64,000 bases of DNA. Source: Botryosphaeria dothidea (Eukaryota; Ascomycota; Dothideomycetes; Botryosphaeriales; Botryosphaeriaceae). A model generated the notes under the pieces. It saw nothing but the letters and a program-made list of their open reading frames with translations. It made no database searches and was not told where the DNA came from. The stretch lies in assembly GCA_011503125.2 (NCBI GenBank), contig WWBZ02000040.1, positions 2,790,001 through 2,854,000 of the forward strand, read 5' to 3'. Shown in pieces: positions 47,132 through 58,906 of this stretch. Positions within the stretch are counted from its first letter, which is position 1, and every line of letters starts with the position of its first letter. The translations under genes were made by a program, and so were the position numbers.

Positions 47132-47447
47132 AGGGTGTGAGAAATGGGTGAGCCGGCAGTTGTGCAATGTTGTACGATGAGCTAGAGTCGGTAGTTAGAG
47201 CGCGGCGCCGGCGGAAACGTAAAAAAGCAAGATAAATGTCATAATACGATCATGAGTCGAAAGAAGTTTCTTTTCTTTTCTATAATACGGGTACCCACTG
47301 CGCGAAACATTCCATGATTGCAAAAAGAAGGCCTGGCCAGGGAGAGTGTCCTTCAAGTATATGCATTCCTGTGGATTTGTCGCTCTGAAATATGAAGTGA
47401 TCGTTCAAGCTGGTATGTTTATGAATGCTTTTGCAGTCATCGAAGGT
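47132..47447. other. CCT1 3' flank, no gene
   Basis: 316 bp between the convergent CCT1 stop and the unrecognised gene's stop. It contains a TTTCTTTTC tract near 47270. Nothing else recognised. Confidence 0.5.
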
Positions 47448-48599
47448 TTATCTCGCGAAGAACAGCACCTCGTTCGACCATACAAGCTCATTTATCTCAT
47501 GCTTGGAACGCCTCCATCCCTCCCTCGAGCGTATCACCGAAGTTAGTTTATCATCTAGGTCGTGCATCGTCCGGAGGCTGACACCCGGTTCTCGAAGTGA
47601 GATCAATGCCTTAACCACATGGTGGTACAGGGGACCTTCGGGGATCTCATAGGATATTTCATTGCATGGCAAGGATGCACATAGAAGCTCAACTTCCCGA
47701 TTGAATGATATGGAATCTTTGTAAAAATGCTGCAGGTAAGAGGAGTCAGCAAGATACTTCCAACGCTGGTGGTAACACACTTACATAGCGTTGAGCAAAG
47801 TTCATGCGCTCCATGTTCACGAATGACTTTCTCAAGGCCCTGAGTTTTTCAAGGTCTTCTTCACAGATGTAACCCCAGCCTTCTCTGAAGTCGGCCATAC
47901 CACTCTTCATCATCTCCAGTATATTGTCGATGTTTTGATTGCATTGGTTCTGCTCCAACAACCAACGCACAAAGAGACGATGGTAGTGACAGAGGTATTC
48001 CCTCAATTTGGTCTGGAAGAAAGCGATCGAAACATTGTGCAATAAGAAGGCGGGGTCTCTGTTTCTTGCAAGCCAGATCTCTGCCCAATCCTCGAGGTCG
48101 ATGAATCTGCTCAAGAGGAAGAACTGACACCTTTAGGTTAGCGTCATCTGTGGCTGCATAGGTGGGTTTGTGTCGCATACCGGTCTGCCGTCAGTGGTAG
48201 CAATGGAATGGGCTGACATGATGTGGTGCAAGGGAGTGAAATAGACAAGCCGGATGAGATCGCTCATACATGAGAGCCCTTTGAAAGTGACGGTATGCGG
48301 AAAGTGCCTGATGGCGCAAGCACGAGGCGCGGGTAGCAAACTCCCGAACGGGAACTCACTTCTCTTACCAACATCGCAAGCCAACTCATTTGCTACTGCA
48401 ATCCGTCTAAGCTTAGGATCACTCTCTCTTAACGAAGCTTGAATACGGACCTTTGTGGCCAGCGAGAAATCAGTTTTACTCCAACAGTGCGAATTGGCAG
48501 GGACGATTCATTCGGTAAACTCTCAGAGCTGACCGGACCATGGACGAGGGCACCAGTCACCCACAGTATGAACAGAACACAATAGTAGAGTATACGCAT
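47448..48599 (-). CDS. Hypothetical protein, multi-exon, start unresolved
   Basis: Three exons are well supported by phase-0 splices: a segment ending at 48181, exon 48123-47785, and exon 47729-47448 with the stop. Introns are 57 nt (GTATGC...GTCAG, branch CTAACC) and 55 nt (GTAAGT...TGCAG). The first of these is open upstream to about 48500 but lacks a good Met near its start. A frame beginning at ATG 48599 (MRILYYCVLFILWVTGALVH) looks like a signal peptide. It could be joined by a donor at 48479 to an acceptor near 48412, giving about 323 aa. The body is Leu/Arg/Tyr-rich and helical-looking (for example YLCHYHRLFVRWLLEQ). I recognise no family. Internal exons are credible; the N-terminus and secretion are guesses. 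Confidence 0.45.
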
Positions 48600-49201
48600 T
48601 TAATTCCTTCAATTGCTAGAGCGAGCAAGCAATGGACGCTAGAAGCCACCATGTCTACCATACGCATTCCGCCGTTTATGATACAAGGAAAAGGAAAAGC
48701 CCAGAACCTGCCCACCTTAACCCGCTTTCCCGCCATACCGAGTTCGAAGGCAGAAAAAAAGGAAACATTCCTACCCATACTCCCCTCTCCCGTCACGTTC
48801 CCCAATTGCCAATTATTCCAATACCCTTGGAAAGATAAAAGGAGTAAAGAGTAAAACAGAGAAAAAGGCTTTTAGAAGAGAATACCACCCATCGCCATTT
48901 ATCACGCTGTGCTAAACCCCCCCTTCCCTGCTACAGAGTGCCGGAACGAAGAAGGGAAATAGAAAAGAAAAGGGATTAGGTATCATATACTGCGCAACAA
49001 ACGCTCAAAAACGGTAATAACAGCAGCAAAAAAGCGGCACCGCTAAAAGTCTCGACGTCAAATAGTCGAGGCCAAAAAAGGGGAGAGCAACAAGGCCAAG
49101 CAGCGACCCGCGAGCATGGCTTCAATCAAGCGAAGCAGAAGACACTCGAAGGATGAAAAACGCACCACGAGACGACAACTTGTCTCTTGGTAACTGGGCA
49201 A
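48600..49201. other. Intergenic, A-rich, no gene seen
   Basis: About 600 bp between the RhoGEF stop and the possible start of the unrecognised gene. It is A-rich on the plus strand (48820-49080), consistent with a long 3' UTR/terminator region of the RhoGEF. Nothing else recognised. Confidence 0.5.
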
Positions 49202-52200
49202 TCAGCCGTCTTTCAACTGCGCTCTCAGTCCCAAGTTTTCTCTCTTCAGCCTCCAGTTCTCCTTCCGCAGCCGCTCGCATTCCTCCTGTTGCTCTCGAAG
49301 CTTCTTCCGCATTTCTTCAACGCCGTCTCCGGTCCTAACACCGCGCAAGATACGGGCCAACTCGTCATTGAAGCGCGAGTACAGCGCTTCATTTTCGGCG
49401 TTGGCTTCGCGGTACAGCTCATCCAGCTTCTTGGCGCGGGCTTCGGATACTTGGAGTGAGGAGGTGACGTCGGTTGCGATCGCTGCAGTGCGGTCCTGGA
49501 GCGAGGACAGAAGAGTCGGTATACGAGATTCAAGCGACGCTACGCGTGCAGCAAGCGCGGCAGTGGGTGAATTATTGCGCCCGATCGTAGCAATTGCGCT
49601 GTAGCCGTCGCTGGAGTTTGCCTTGGGAGTGGTCGGGCGGAGGCGACCGGGAGGTGGCGGCTCTGTTTGGGTGCGTCCTGTTGTTGGCCGTAGCGGCGAG
49701 ATAGAAACGCCGTTTGGTAGGTTCGTAATCTCGTCGCCGATCTTGGAAAGTTCAGACTGCAGCGCATTCTCTGCCCCTTGGATCGCATTCTGTTCCTTCT
49801 GCAAGCGCTCACGAAGCTTCTGTGGAGATTGCATACGAAGCTTCTTAGTGGGAGAAAAGGTGATAGGCGCACCCAAGCCTGTATTCAAACCAGTAGGCTT
49901 GTTGAGCTCATCCGTCGGAGGGTTTCCAGCAGTTTTCGGGCGGTTGCCCGAAGACGGACGCTCTGCAAGAGGTGCGAGAGGAACTGTGGTGATCGTGCTG
50001 GCGCTGTGGGTGGGGCGATGAAAAGTTGGAATGGAGGATCCGTTCTTCGGGGGAATGTTCTCCGTCATGGTATTGCTGCGAGGCTTCCGTGGAGAAACTT
50101 GCACAGTCTGGGGCGCGGGCGAATCTGCCTTGACCCTGTCACTTCCACCAGCAGTGCGCGGGCGAGGAATGGCGCTTGTGGGAGCAGGTGAGCCCTCCTT
50201 CCGGACGGGAGAGCTAAAGCGCGAAGGATTTGGAATGGCAGAAGGCTTCGGCGGTGAAGGTGTAGTCGGTGAGGTAGTCGGTATGAGAACCCCGGATGGT
50301 TTGGGGTGACGCGGTGTTTGCGGTGCTCCTTGCCATGGCTGAGGTTCCTTCAGTTCTGCCTGAAGATCAAGCAGGTCTGACAGTGAGCTTCGTCGCTTCC
50401 TGCGAGGACTTTCCCGTGCTTCTCCGATGGTAGCTAGAGTACGCGACGGTGAACCGTCTTCGAAAGAGAATGCTCCCAAGACCGTTGGCCGATCACGAGA
50501 ACCAGGACGTTTGGGTGATGTGCGGGCATCCTGATCTGTAGAGTGGGACCTCATGAGAGGAGTCGCCTTGGACATACTGGATGCCTGACCATCCGCATTG
50601 CGACCGGTCTTGCTCAGTGTCCTCCACATCTGGCTCACCTTAGACTCCAAATCGGATTTGCTGCTCTCTCTGCTCAGACTACTAAACCCTTTCAGGCCGA
50701 ATCTTTTCTTCAAAGACGATTGGTTTGAGGATATGCTGATATTCGTTTTCGAGCCATAGCGGGAGTTCATCGAGCTTTGGCTGGGGGTCAAGCTACCACT
50801 CGACGAGGGCCTGCCGAAAAGGGTGTCGATGTCTTCAATAAACCGGTCCAGGAGGGAGATAAAATCGTGAGAATTGCCATCAGGAACCAGGACCTCAGCA
50901 AACGCAGCGGTGATCATTCCACGATCGCCATCATTTGCTGTTCCCTCGAGCAAATCAGCAAGAAGCTTGATGGATGCACGCAAGGCTCGTTGGTTCTGCG
51001 GCTGCAGCTCGCCAATGATCTTTCTGAAAAATTCTTCAAAATCACCAGGATAGGCCTCCGGGTGAGATTGCAATGCGCTTAGGACATCGACGGGCACGAC
51101 AAGTCCTATCTTCTCTCTCCAGGCAACTTGCAGAAATTTCTCGTACGACCTGAACAGCACGTCTACGGGCTGCTGTGAAGCAAGTTCGACGTTTGTGGGC
51201 TCCTCCAGGAGAGCATTGTAGAGTTCATTGACGGCGAGCTCGTTTGCATTCGCCCTGTTGCGTATTACCCGGCCCACGACGTTACCTTTCCTCGCGTGCA
51301 GCGAGAGAACGTAAGTTGCGAGGGTCTCCTCAAGCTTCACAAGAGGATCGTTGGCGTACTCCTCCAATGCGAGAGATGACCTGCTGGCAGCCTTACTGCT
51401 GCCCAAATCATCTCTGGATGACGGCCGGCTGGATGTCTTGTAGGGACCATTAGGTGGAAACTTGGGAATATCCCCGAGGACAGGCGGCGGACGCTGTAAT
51501 TTGCGTGGCGTGCCATATTCTTTCATACCGCTGCTGAGGACCTTCGAAAGTACCTTTACTGGAGACCTGCGACCAGATGCTGCACGCTCGAGGACGATAT
51601 CTTCCTGGGCAGTCTCCTCAGTACGGATCTTCAGTGACTGCAAGACTTGTTGGTTGCGCAGCAAGAATATCGAGGTAAGAGCGGGGTTTTGGATTCGATT
51701 GCGCATTTGCAAGTAGTTGCCCACTGATTTGTTGTTAGTCAAATTCGTGCCACAAGAATGCGTAGCCAGGACATCCACATTCCAGACAGGGATGAATTAC
51801 CTCGCTTAGAAAAGACCGGCATAAGCTCTGTTGCGGTCACTTTGTCGCGGGAACCAAAATCGTTCATCGCCTCGATCTCCAGGCAATACAGCCCGCCAGA
51901 GGTCGACGTGACGGAGGCGATCAATTCCACCCCCTCTTCACCAACATCGAACTTCTTGGAGCCCTTGATGGGATCTACAACAATTCGTATGCGAGCGGGT
52001 TCGCGGCGACCCTCAACTACTTGCCCCTCACCCTCCTCAAAAATGGCGGAGACGAGATTCAAATCTCCAGTGAGGCTCCTCACATCCCACTTGTGGCTTT
52101 CGCGCTCGGCCTCCGGGAAGCGAATTTCCACTCTTGATTTCACCGTCTCTTCCAGCCATCGCGAGGCCTTGAACTCGTACGACCCTGTGAGGTAGAACAT

Positions 52201-54024
52201 GCAGAGGGAAGAGGCATTAAGCGAATGCAAGGTTGTCGGCGGTTGTGATGATCCATCTGAGTGGTACAACTGAAGCAATGCACCATCATCGACCTCGGTG
52301 AACCAGACGTTGCTGAGTTTCATGTGCTGCAAGAATATCAATTGCGTGGCGATTTGAGGTGTTTCATCCAGAGGTACACTGGGGTTGTCGATTTCTGCAA
52401 GGAGTCCTCGCGCGGACATAGTCTTGTGACCGGACTTGATGAGAAGCACAAGCTCATCGGTGAACAGGAGTAGAATCGCGGGACTGGCTCCTCTTGCTTT
52501 AATATCCTTGCGGTAGGGTGGCGCAAGTTCAACAACGTCCATAGCGGTCACCAGGCGGCCTTCAGGCCGGAAAGCTTGAGGCCACGATGGAATCAAGTGT
52601 TGTAGGCGCTCGATGACCTTCGATAGTTGCGATGACGGCGAGTCCCTGGAGCAGATTTCGGAAATAATGTCGCGGGCCTTGAGCAGCGGTCTGAGGGCAG
52701 GATGGCGGACCGGAAGCTGTTTAACAAGATTATCGATGTAAAGGCTATAACGAGGGAGACGTTGGACAGGCTCAATGAGCATGGACATTAATCTTTGTTC
52801 GCCGGTCTCTTGCACGCGCCTAGAGAAGCTCGAGCCGGTCTCTCTGAGGAAGATCCGCAGATATTGACCGAACTCAGCGTGCGCTTGGATGTAGTCAGTA
52901 TAGCAGTCGGAGAACTTTGGAAACCACTCGAGAATGCAGTTCGCAAATGCGAGCGTCCCAGTCACGTCAACTTGGGGTTCTTCCGGGTTGCTGGGCACGA
53001 ATGGACCACTAGTGGTTGCCTCAATATCCTGGATAGCGTCGTTCTCCGTCTCCTCTATTATCTTGCGAATTTCCTCCAGAAAAGCGGTATTTGCGCTAAG
53101 GATCTCGTCAAGACTCGGGGGAAAGAGACCTTGCAGAGCCTCCTCACTTGGACTCGAGCTGTTTGGGCTCTTGTTGCGCGCCTTTTGACGGAAATCCTCA
53201 GCCACGCTGTGTAGCAGATCGTAGATCTTACCAACATAGCTCTCCTCGGTGTCGATGAATTCGCACAATTCGCGTCGCAGATTTTCTTTCTGCTGGCGCG
53301 GGAATTGAGAGGAACGGCTGAGACCAGTAGGTTTCGAAGGCGCGCGTCGCAACCTCGATGTAGGAAGGAACGAAGGCTCGCCGAACATCTTGACAATTGG
53401 CGCATATTCGCCATAGCGCGCGCTCAAGATGGTATCCTCTCCCGTCTCTTCTGGCAGGACAGATTCCCGCAGGTTGCTGTCCAACTCCTTCACCGATCCG
53501 GGCGGCAGAACCACATCGACATCAAGCCACGAGACGGCCTGCTCGGCGAGCGCCTGCCTCACATCCTGTACCACTTCTGCCGCGTTCTCAACCTTGACCA
53601 TGCGACTCGCCAGTATGGCGGCGTGCGCCTCACCGAAGAGCGGCGGTGCCGAGGGAAGCTTGCCGAGCGAGTTGGACTGGGTTTCCCATGTCGATTTTGC
53701 GATGGGCGAAAGCTCGAGAAAATACTTGTAAAGACTGAAGGCCAAGGCGCGACAAACCTCATCCCCCTGGTCCTCGCGCGCGAGGCAGTTGACGGCGACG
53801 TAGAGCGGTGAGCTCGGGGAAATGGTGAGGCGCGGATACGACTGCAGGCCGGCGGGGGTGTAAATGTGGACCTGGACGCGCGACGTGGTCGAGTTGATAG
53901 TCGCCGTGGAAGTTGCGCCGAAGAAGACCAAGACAGGCGCGTTGGAGAGCAGCTCGTCGGTGGTGTAGAAGGGTTCTAGCAGGTCGGGCGAGAGCGCCGG
54001 CGGCGGCGGGCTGATGAGCACCAT
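49202..54024 (-). CDS. Large RhoGEF (DH-PH) with C-terminal GAP-like region
   Basis: Guanine nucleotide exchange factor for a Rho-type GTPase in polarity or septation. Exons 54024-51801 and 51723-49202 (77-nt intron GTAATT...AATCAG, branch CTAAC) give 1,581 aa; unspliced, two separate frames would be called. The N-terminal domain (1-240) is typical of a fungal RhoGEF group. The DH domain is about residues 250-445, with ELCEFIDTEESYVGKIYDLL and LIEPVQRLPRYSLYIDNL. A PH domain follows to about 640. After the splice, about 870-1045 has a RhoGAP-like pattern (GRVIRNRANANELAVNELY; LQPQNQRALRASIKLLADLL) but without a clear arginine finger. The rest is Ser/Pro-rich and ends in a coiled coil (EEMRKKLREQQEECERLRKE). 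The start ATG 54024 is the first in frame. Confidence 0.9.
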
Positions 54025-54522
54025 GTCGGGCGCCAATTGCAGGTGTTTCGGTGTTGGCGACCGTCAGAGAGACCGCGCGGGGGTTGGCGGAGTGAGGGCC
54101 ATAGGAGGGCGCGGAGGGCGCTGGGGGAGGGTGGGGGAAGAGGAGGTGGTAAACAAGAGCTGCGACGCAGATAGTACTTGGAGACCTGGGCCTTGCGAAG
54201 CGGCGTGGCTGGCTGGGTGCTGTCGGCGGATGGACCCCAGCTTGGTGCAGTGTAGGATGCTGGACGATCCCTGCGCACGCATCCGCTGGCACTCACTGTG
54301 GCGCCGCCCGCGGCAGATCGCGCGACGCGACTCTCGCGTCCGGCAAAGCTGCCGTTCGCCGTGTCGCTCCAGCACGAGCTCCAGCAACGGCACCACCAGC
54401 TCGCTCCAGCACCCAACCTAAATTCAGTCCCGTTGTTGGAGAGACTCCCGCCGTGCTCTGCGTCTCCCTTCCGGCTCCGCTGCCCGCTGCCCGCTGCCCG
54501 CTGTGCAGCCGTGCCCGCCACC
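54025..54522. promoter_or_regulatory. Bidirectional promoter of RhoGEF and DCC1
   Basis: 498 bp between divergent start codons, GC-rich. Several frames cross it by composition only. An upstream exon of the RhoGEF cannot be excluded. Confidence 0.45.
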
Positions 54523-55745
54523 ATGTCCACCCAGGAGCAGGCCGGCGTGCCGCTGGCCCTGGCCCACGCGCAACAGAACTTCCGCCTCCTGGAGCTGCCC
54601 GATTCTCTTCTGGACCTTCTGACCTTGCAGAACCCCCCGGTGTGAGTGCGCCGATCAGATGACCCAGCCGGACGCGCCCTCTAACCTGCCGGGGTAGGCT
54701 GTCGATCAAGTCGAAGCCCGCACCCACAACGTCGAGCGCATCAGCACAGCAGAAGCAGGCATCCGCCGTGCTTTGCACCGCCGACAAGACCTACCATCTC
54801 CGCCAGGTCTACACGTCCAACTCGGTCCACTTGACTCAACCCGCCAATCTCACTGCGGGGTCTGATGCTCTTCCGACCCCTGCCATCTCTGCCGTCGCCA
54901 AATGCGGCGCGTTGCTCGAGCTTCTACCCGTGAGCGAGTCGCCAGTCGCCGCCCTCAGGGAAGCTATTACCAGGATCTGGCATTCCGAGCGCTGGGATGG
55001 TGAGACGACCGCAGACTTCAGCGGCGAAGTCGTCGAGAAGAGCAAAGAAGAGTTCTACGCAGATGTCCCATTCTCAGACCAGGAATGTGAAAAGGCCTGG
55101 ATTGAGCTGTGCGCTTTTGAATTCGAAGGTCGCCCGGTGCTTCCAACTCTGCCTGCGCTGTGGATGTACTGGAGGACCATCTTCACGACAGCAGTTGCAG
55201 AGGAAATCGACCTGCAGGCCCAGTTCCAGATAGCACACCTTGCTAAAACTCTGAAAGATGAAGAAGACCTCATACCAGAACTTGTGGAGGCAATCTTCCA
55301 CCGTCTACTGCCAGATGATCAGATGGCAGGAGATGACTGTGGGTCAACAACTGCACCCCTGGGGAGGCTCAGACTGATTTCTTTTTCTTTTTTAGGGGCT
55401 GCTGTTGATCGCGCGAAGTGTATTCCGTGGGTAGGCCGCAACCTCCTAGCGGCGCTGTACTCGCATCACGGAACCGCAAGACCAACTGCAGAATTTCTAG
55501 ACCTATGGAGAGACGCGCTACCCGAGGCATGGAGGGCTGACGCTGTGCTGGAAGCTATCCAAGTATATCCAAGGCAGGTTGTTGTGTTGTGTACAAATGC
55601 TTATTGGTGTCAACAGGGCGATTACACTTTCCCGTCTGACCACACCATCGCTCCCAAAGGCGTAGAGCCAAAGCCAGAGGGCACCGCTGCAAGCAAAGCA
55701 CCGCGAAAGTGGCACGAAAAATTCAAAGCGACAAGACGTAAGTAG
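54523..55745 (+). CDS. dcc1: Sister chromatid cohesion protein Dcc1
   Basis: Subunit of the Ctf18-Dcc1-Ctf8 alternative clamp loader (RFC-Ctf18) that loads or unloads PCNA and supports cohesion establishment. Exons 54523-54641, 54698-55338, 55396-55562 and 55617-55745 give 351 aa. The family hallmark VLCTADKTYHLRQVYTSNSV lies near residue 65, and the winged-helix C-terminal region includes DDWAAVDRAKCIPWVGRNLL and the EAIQGDYTFPSDHTI segment. Introns 2 (57 nt, GTGGGT...TTTTAG) and 3 (54 nt, GTATAT...CAACAG) are multiples of three without stops. Splicing is preferred because it restores the conserved residues and intron 2 has a strong pyrimidine tract. Start context is GCCACCATGTCC. Confidence 0.92.
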
Positions 55746-57081
55746 GTTTGGCGAGGCTATATTTACTATGCTGTACGTACGTGTTACCATTCAATATCGG
55801 CGGCCGCAACTGCGACCAGCACGGCTGCATGCGATTGCTCGCTTGCAGTCTGACCTGCAGATAGTGACGGCAAGGAAGTCCTTGGTTTTTCACGTTTCGC
55901 AATGCCTGTTCCTGCAGGCGCGGTGGAACTCTCGTACTCAGCCGTGACCTGTGACACGACCTTGAAGCAAACAGGAAGTGCGCCCCAACAAATTTCCCTC
56001 ACCCAGCCTTCGCATTTCTAGAAGCCAGCCACACTTGCTACAACTTCCAAGCTTGCAACGCTGCCTTAGTGCCGCGCCGTTTCCACCAGAGACGGCTCGG
56101 ACGATGGCTACAACGTCACCGATTCTTGGCGCGTTCTAGCGCGTAATTTTCGCGTCAAAGCGCGTCGCCGGTGTTGAACTTGCGCCGAACGGCTTCAACG
56201 TTCACCTCGTGCAAACTTAATCGATCCTACAGTCGCCGGTGATTATTTCGCAATTCTTCTTCCCGTCTTTTCCAAGGCCGCAGTCTCCCTCTTCGACTTC
56301 GTTGAATCCAGCTGATCAAAGATTTGCGATGCGGCCCGTACCCAATCTCATCACCAGCCTCCTCAATTTTCCTTTTGCGGCCACACTTTTCTCACAGTGA
56401 AACATGAGACGCTCACCGGACACTTTTAGCGCGTCATCGTCAGCTGCTTGGCAGATTCAGATCACTCGAGGAAGAGCCGGGACATGTTCAAGTTTCTCGC
56501 GCCAGGCATCCCGGAGTCTCGCACCTGATTGAACCGACATCATCCCCTCCAAGCCATAGAGAGCGGGAAGGGCAGCGGGCGCTTTCGCCTAAGCGCGCGC
56601 TAACTATAACGTTCGCTAGAGTCTCGAATCCCCCACTAATCGTCAGTATTGCCGTTGATCCGCAGATCTGTCACATTCGCTAAGATTGCAAATTGCCCTT
56701 TGCGGAATAGTATCTGGAGTACGTCATTTCGTCACATCGTCTTCACCGTGGCCTGCAGTAGCTCGAGCGTATGATCAATCTTATCTTGACGCCGGTTTTC
56801 GTCACAGAAAGCAGTGCTACACTCGTCGCTAAGCAACGAACTGACCGTGATCTTTAAGGAGGGAGAGTACCTCAAGAGAACTAGTGAGAGATCTGAAGCA
56901 AGCAGTCGGATTCGAAAGAGCAGCGTAACAGGATCTGGCAGAGAAATCAAAACAAAAAGACTCAAAGAACCAGCTCATCACTAGGTCCTTGCCGCTATTC
57001 ATCAGGTCCAGCACCCTCCCCGAGCATTGCAACAGCAACTCAATCGCCATAGTTTGATCATTTTCAAATCGTACCATTCGG
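55746..57081. other. Intergenic 1.3 kb between convergent genes, no gene seen
   Basis: Between the DCC1 stop and the methyltransferase stop. Many short frames, none with a domain. The stretch 56030-56400 has repeated GCG/CGC words (GCGCGTAATTTTCGCG-like) but no clear repeat unit. No RNA gene recognised. Confidence 0.45.
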
Positions 57082-58054
57082 TCATGGCTTTCGTCCACAA
57101 GTTACTGTCAAATACCGGTGTATACCCTTATTCCAAACCTCATCCCCCAATAACCCGTCCCTCAACTCCCTGACGGTCTCCTCCTCGACCCCATCCTCCC
57201 TCAGCATCTTTCCCAGCGCCCCTTGCAAACTCGACCTCAACGTCTTCCTCGCAAATCTCCCCACCGCATCCCCCTCCGGATGCTCACCCCACTCACCCAA
57301 CGGCACCACGAACCGCTCCGTCCGCACATCCGCAAACCCAGCCTCTTCCATCCGCCTCGCCGCGTTCGACGCGCACTCCATATCCAACCCGCGCCTCCTC
57401 CCCGCCTCGGTCATCGCGCGCAGCCAGGGCCACCCGTCCGAGCACCGCTTCCCCGCCGCGTCGTACCACACCTGGTCGACGTCCTGCGTCTCGACCCAGC
57501 CGCCGGGCGCCAGCACCGCGAACGCCCGGCGGTAGAATCCGTCCCAGTCGTTGACGCCCATGACGAGGAAGCGGCTGAAGACGAGCCCGAAGCTCCCGTC
57601 ACGCACGTCGGGGTGCCGCGCGAAGGCCGGGTCGAGGAAGTCGCCCTCGACGGCGCGCGCGTTGGCGGCGGCGGCAGCAGCAGCGGAGCCGGGCGAGAGC
57701 GCGGGGACGGGCGAGAGGTCGAGGCCGACGGCGCTGGCGGCGGGGAACTGGCGGGCGAGGGCCACCGTCGTCGCGCCGGTGCCGCAGCCGACGTCGAGGA
57801 TGCGGGACGGGGCGGTGACGGGGGCGTGGAGGAGCCGGTCGTGCATGGCGGCTAGGGCCGCGGCGTGTTGCTCATCGAGGCGCTGGTGCTCGGTGGTGCT
57901 AGGGGGTCAGTTTCGTGAGCTATCGGCATGACAGCAGCGCGGCGTGAAGGTGAGATTCTCACTCATTGGGCAGAGGATAGGGAGAGGTAGTCGTGTGGTA
58001 CGACCGGTATTTGGTGAGCTGCTCGGCGGCTGATTGCGGCACTGTTTCGACCAT
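57082..58054 (-). CDS. LaeA-like SAM-dependent methyltransferase
   Basis: Exons 58054-57963 and 57898-57082 with a 64-nt intron (GTGAGA...CCCTAG) give 302 aa. The N-terminal YPLPNDTTEHQRLDEQH block is characteristic of the fungal LaeA-like methyltransferases. It is followed by SAM motif I ILDVGCGTGATT, the acidic residue in VGLDLS, the GDFLDP region, and a post-motif block FGLVFSRFLVMGVNDW then RRAFAVLAPGGWVETQD. This protein is one of the many paralogues of the family, not clearly LaeA itself, and its substrate is unknown. GC content at third positions is very high in exon 2. It lies next to a GH47 mannosidase on the same strand, 852 bp away, with no evident biosynthetic core enzyme nearby. 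Confidence 0.88.
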
Positions 58055-58906
58055 CTTGAAATGGAGAGTGATGTCGGACTTCGAGGGCTTTGCGCAGCCT
58101 TCGATGATCCATTTCCTCCTCTTTCGTATCAGCGCTACTTATCATCGACGTCGTATAGTTATCAACCGGCCATAATCCCGACTTCCCCTTATTTCCGGTT
58201 CGCTGAGCATGACTGAGTAGTAGATGCCTGCTTGGTCGACAGGAAAGACCCATGTTTGGAAATTTCCTAACACGGCGATTCGAGCTGCGACACTACTCAT
58301 TTTAGAGTTAGGATGGCGCGGGTGAAGAAAGCGGGGTCCAGCCGAATCGATGGGACCGGAGCGTAAAAATCAGATTCCTGCCGACCTGCTTGGTTCTCCT
58401 GTCAGAGATTGATCTGAATCGGAACCGAATCCTTGGTCCGGCAGATGATATCCAAACAACCGTCTCGACCGGGTCGGTCTCTGACCTGGGATCAACGTTG
58501 ACCAATGGGATTCGGGTGCCGCAGGTTAGATCTTGTTTACCAATTTCCCTGTTCAGATTAACACCATCACCTTTGCAACAGCAACAGAACGCCGCAAGGA
58601 ATCAGCTCGGGATACAAGTATTGATTCGGAAGTGGGTAGGCCATCAAAGTCATGGCATCCCCATTCGGACAGCCGCTTCGCCTTTCTCCGCCAGGTAGAT
58701 TCCTTGCAGCACTAACTGAGCCGATCCAGCATTGCCCCGCATCTTGGAGGTCCATGGGAAAGCGATAGTCGAATGGAAGAGAGAAAAAGTAATCAAAATA
58801 CCGCGTCTTCCGGTCTTGGCGACCTAGTCGTTAAGGAAAAAGAAGAGTAACTTCAACAAACAGCGTCCAGCGCAGGGACTCAGCCACACGGAAACCCCTC
58901 CATCCC
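58055..58906. other. Intergenic: methyltransferase promoter and GH47 3' flank
   Basis: 852 bp with only short frames. No RNA gene or repeat seen. Confidence 0.5.

Noticed and set aside
57223..57855. 210-codon plus-strand Arg/Pro-rich frame over the methyltransferase
   Set aside because: Antisense shadow in GC-rich DNA; the minus strand carries the SAM-binding motifs.
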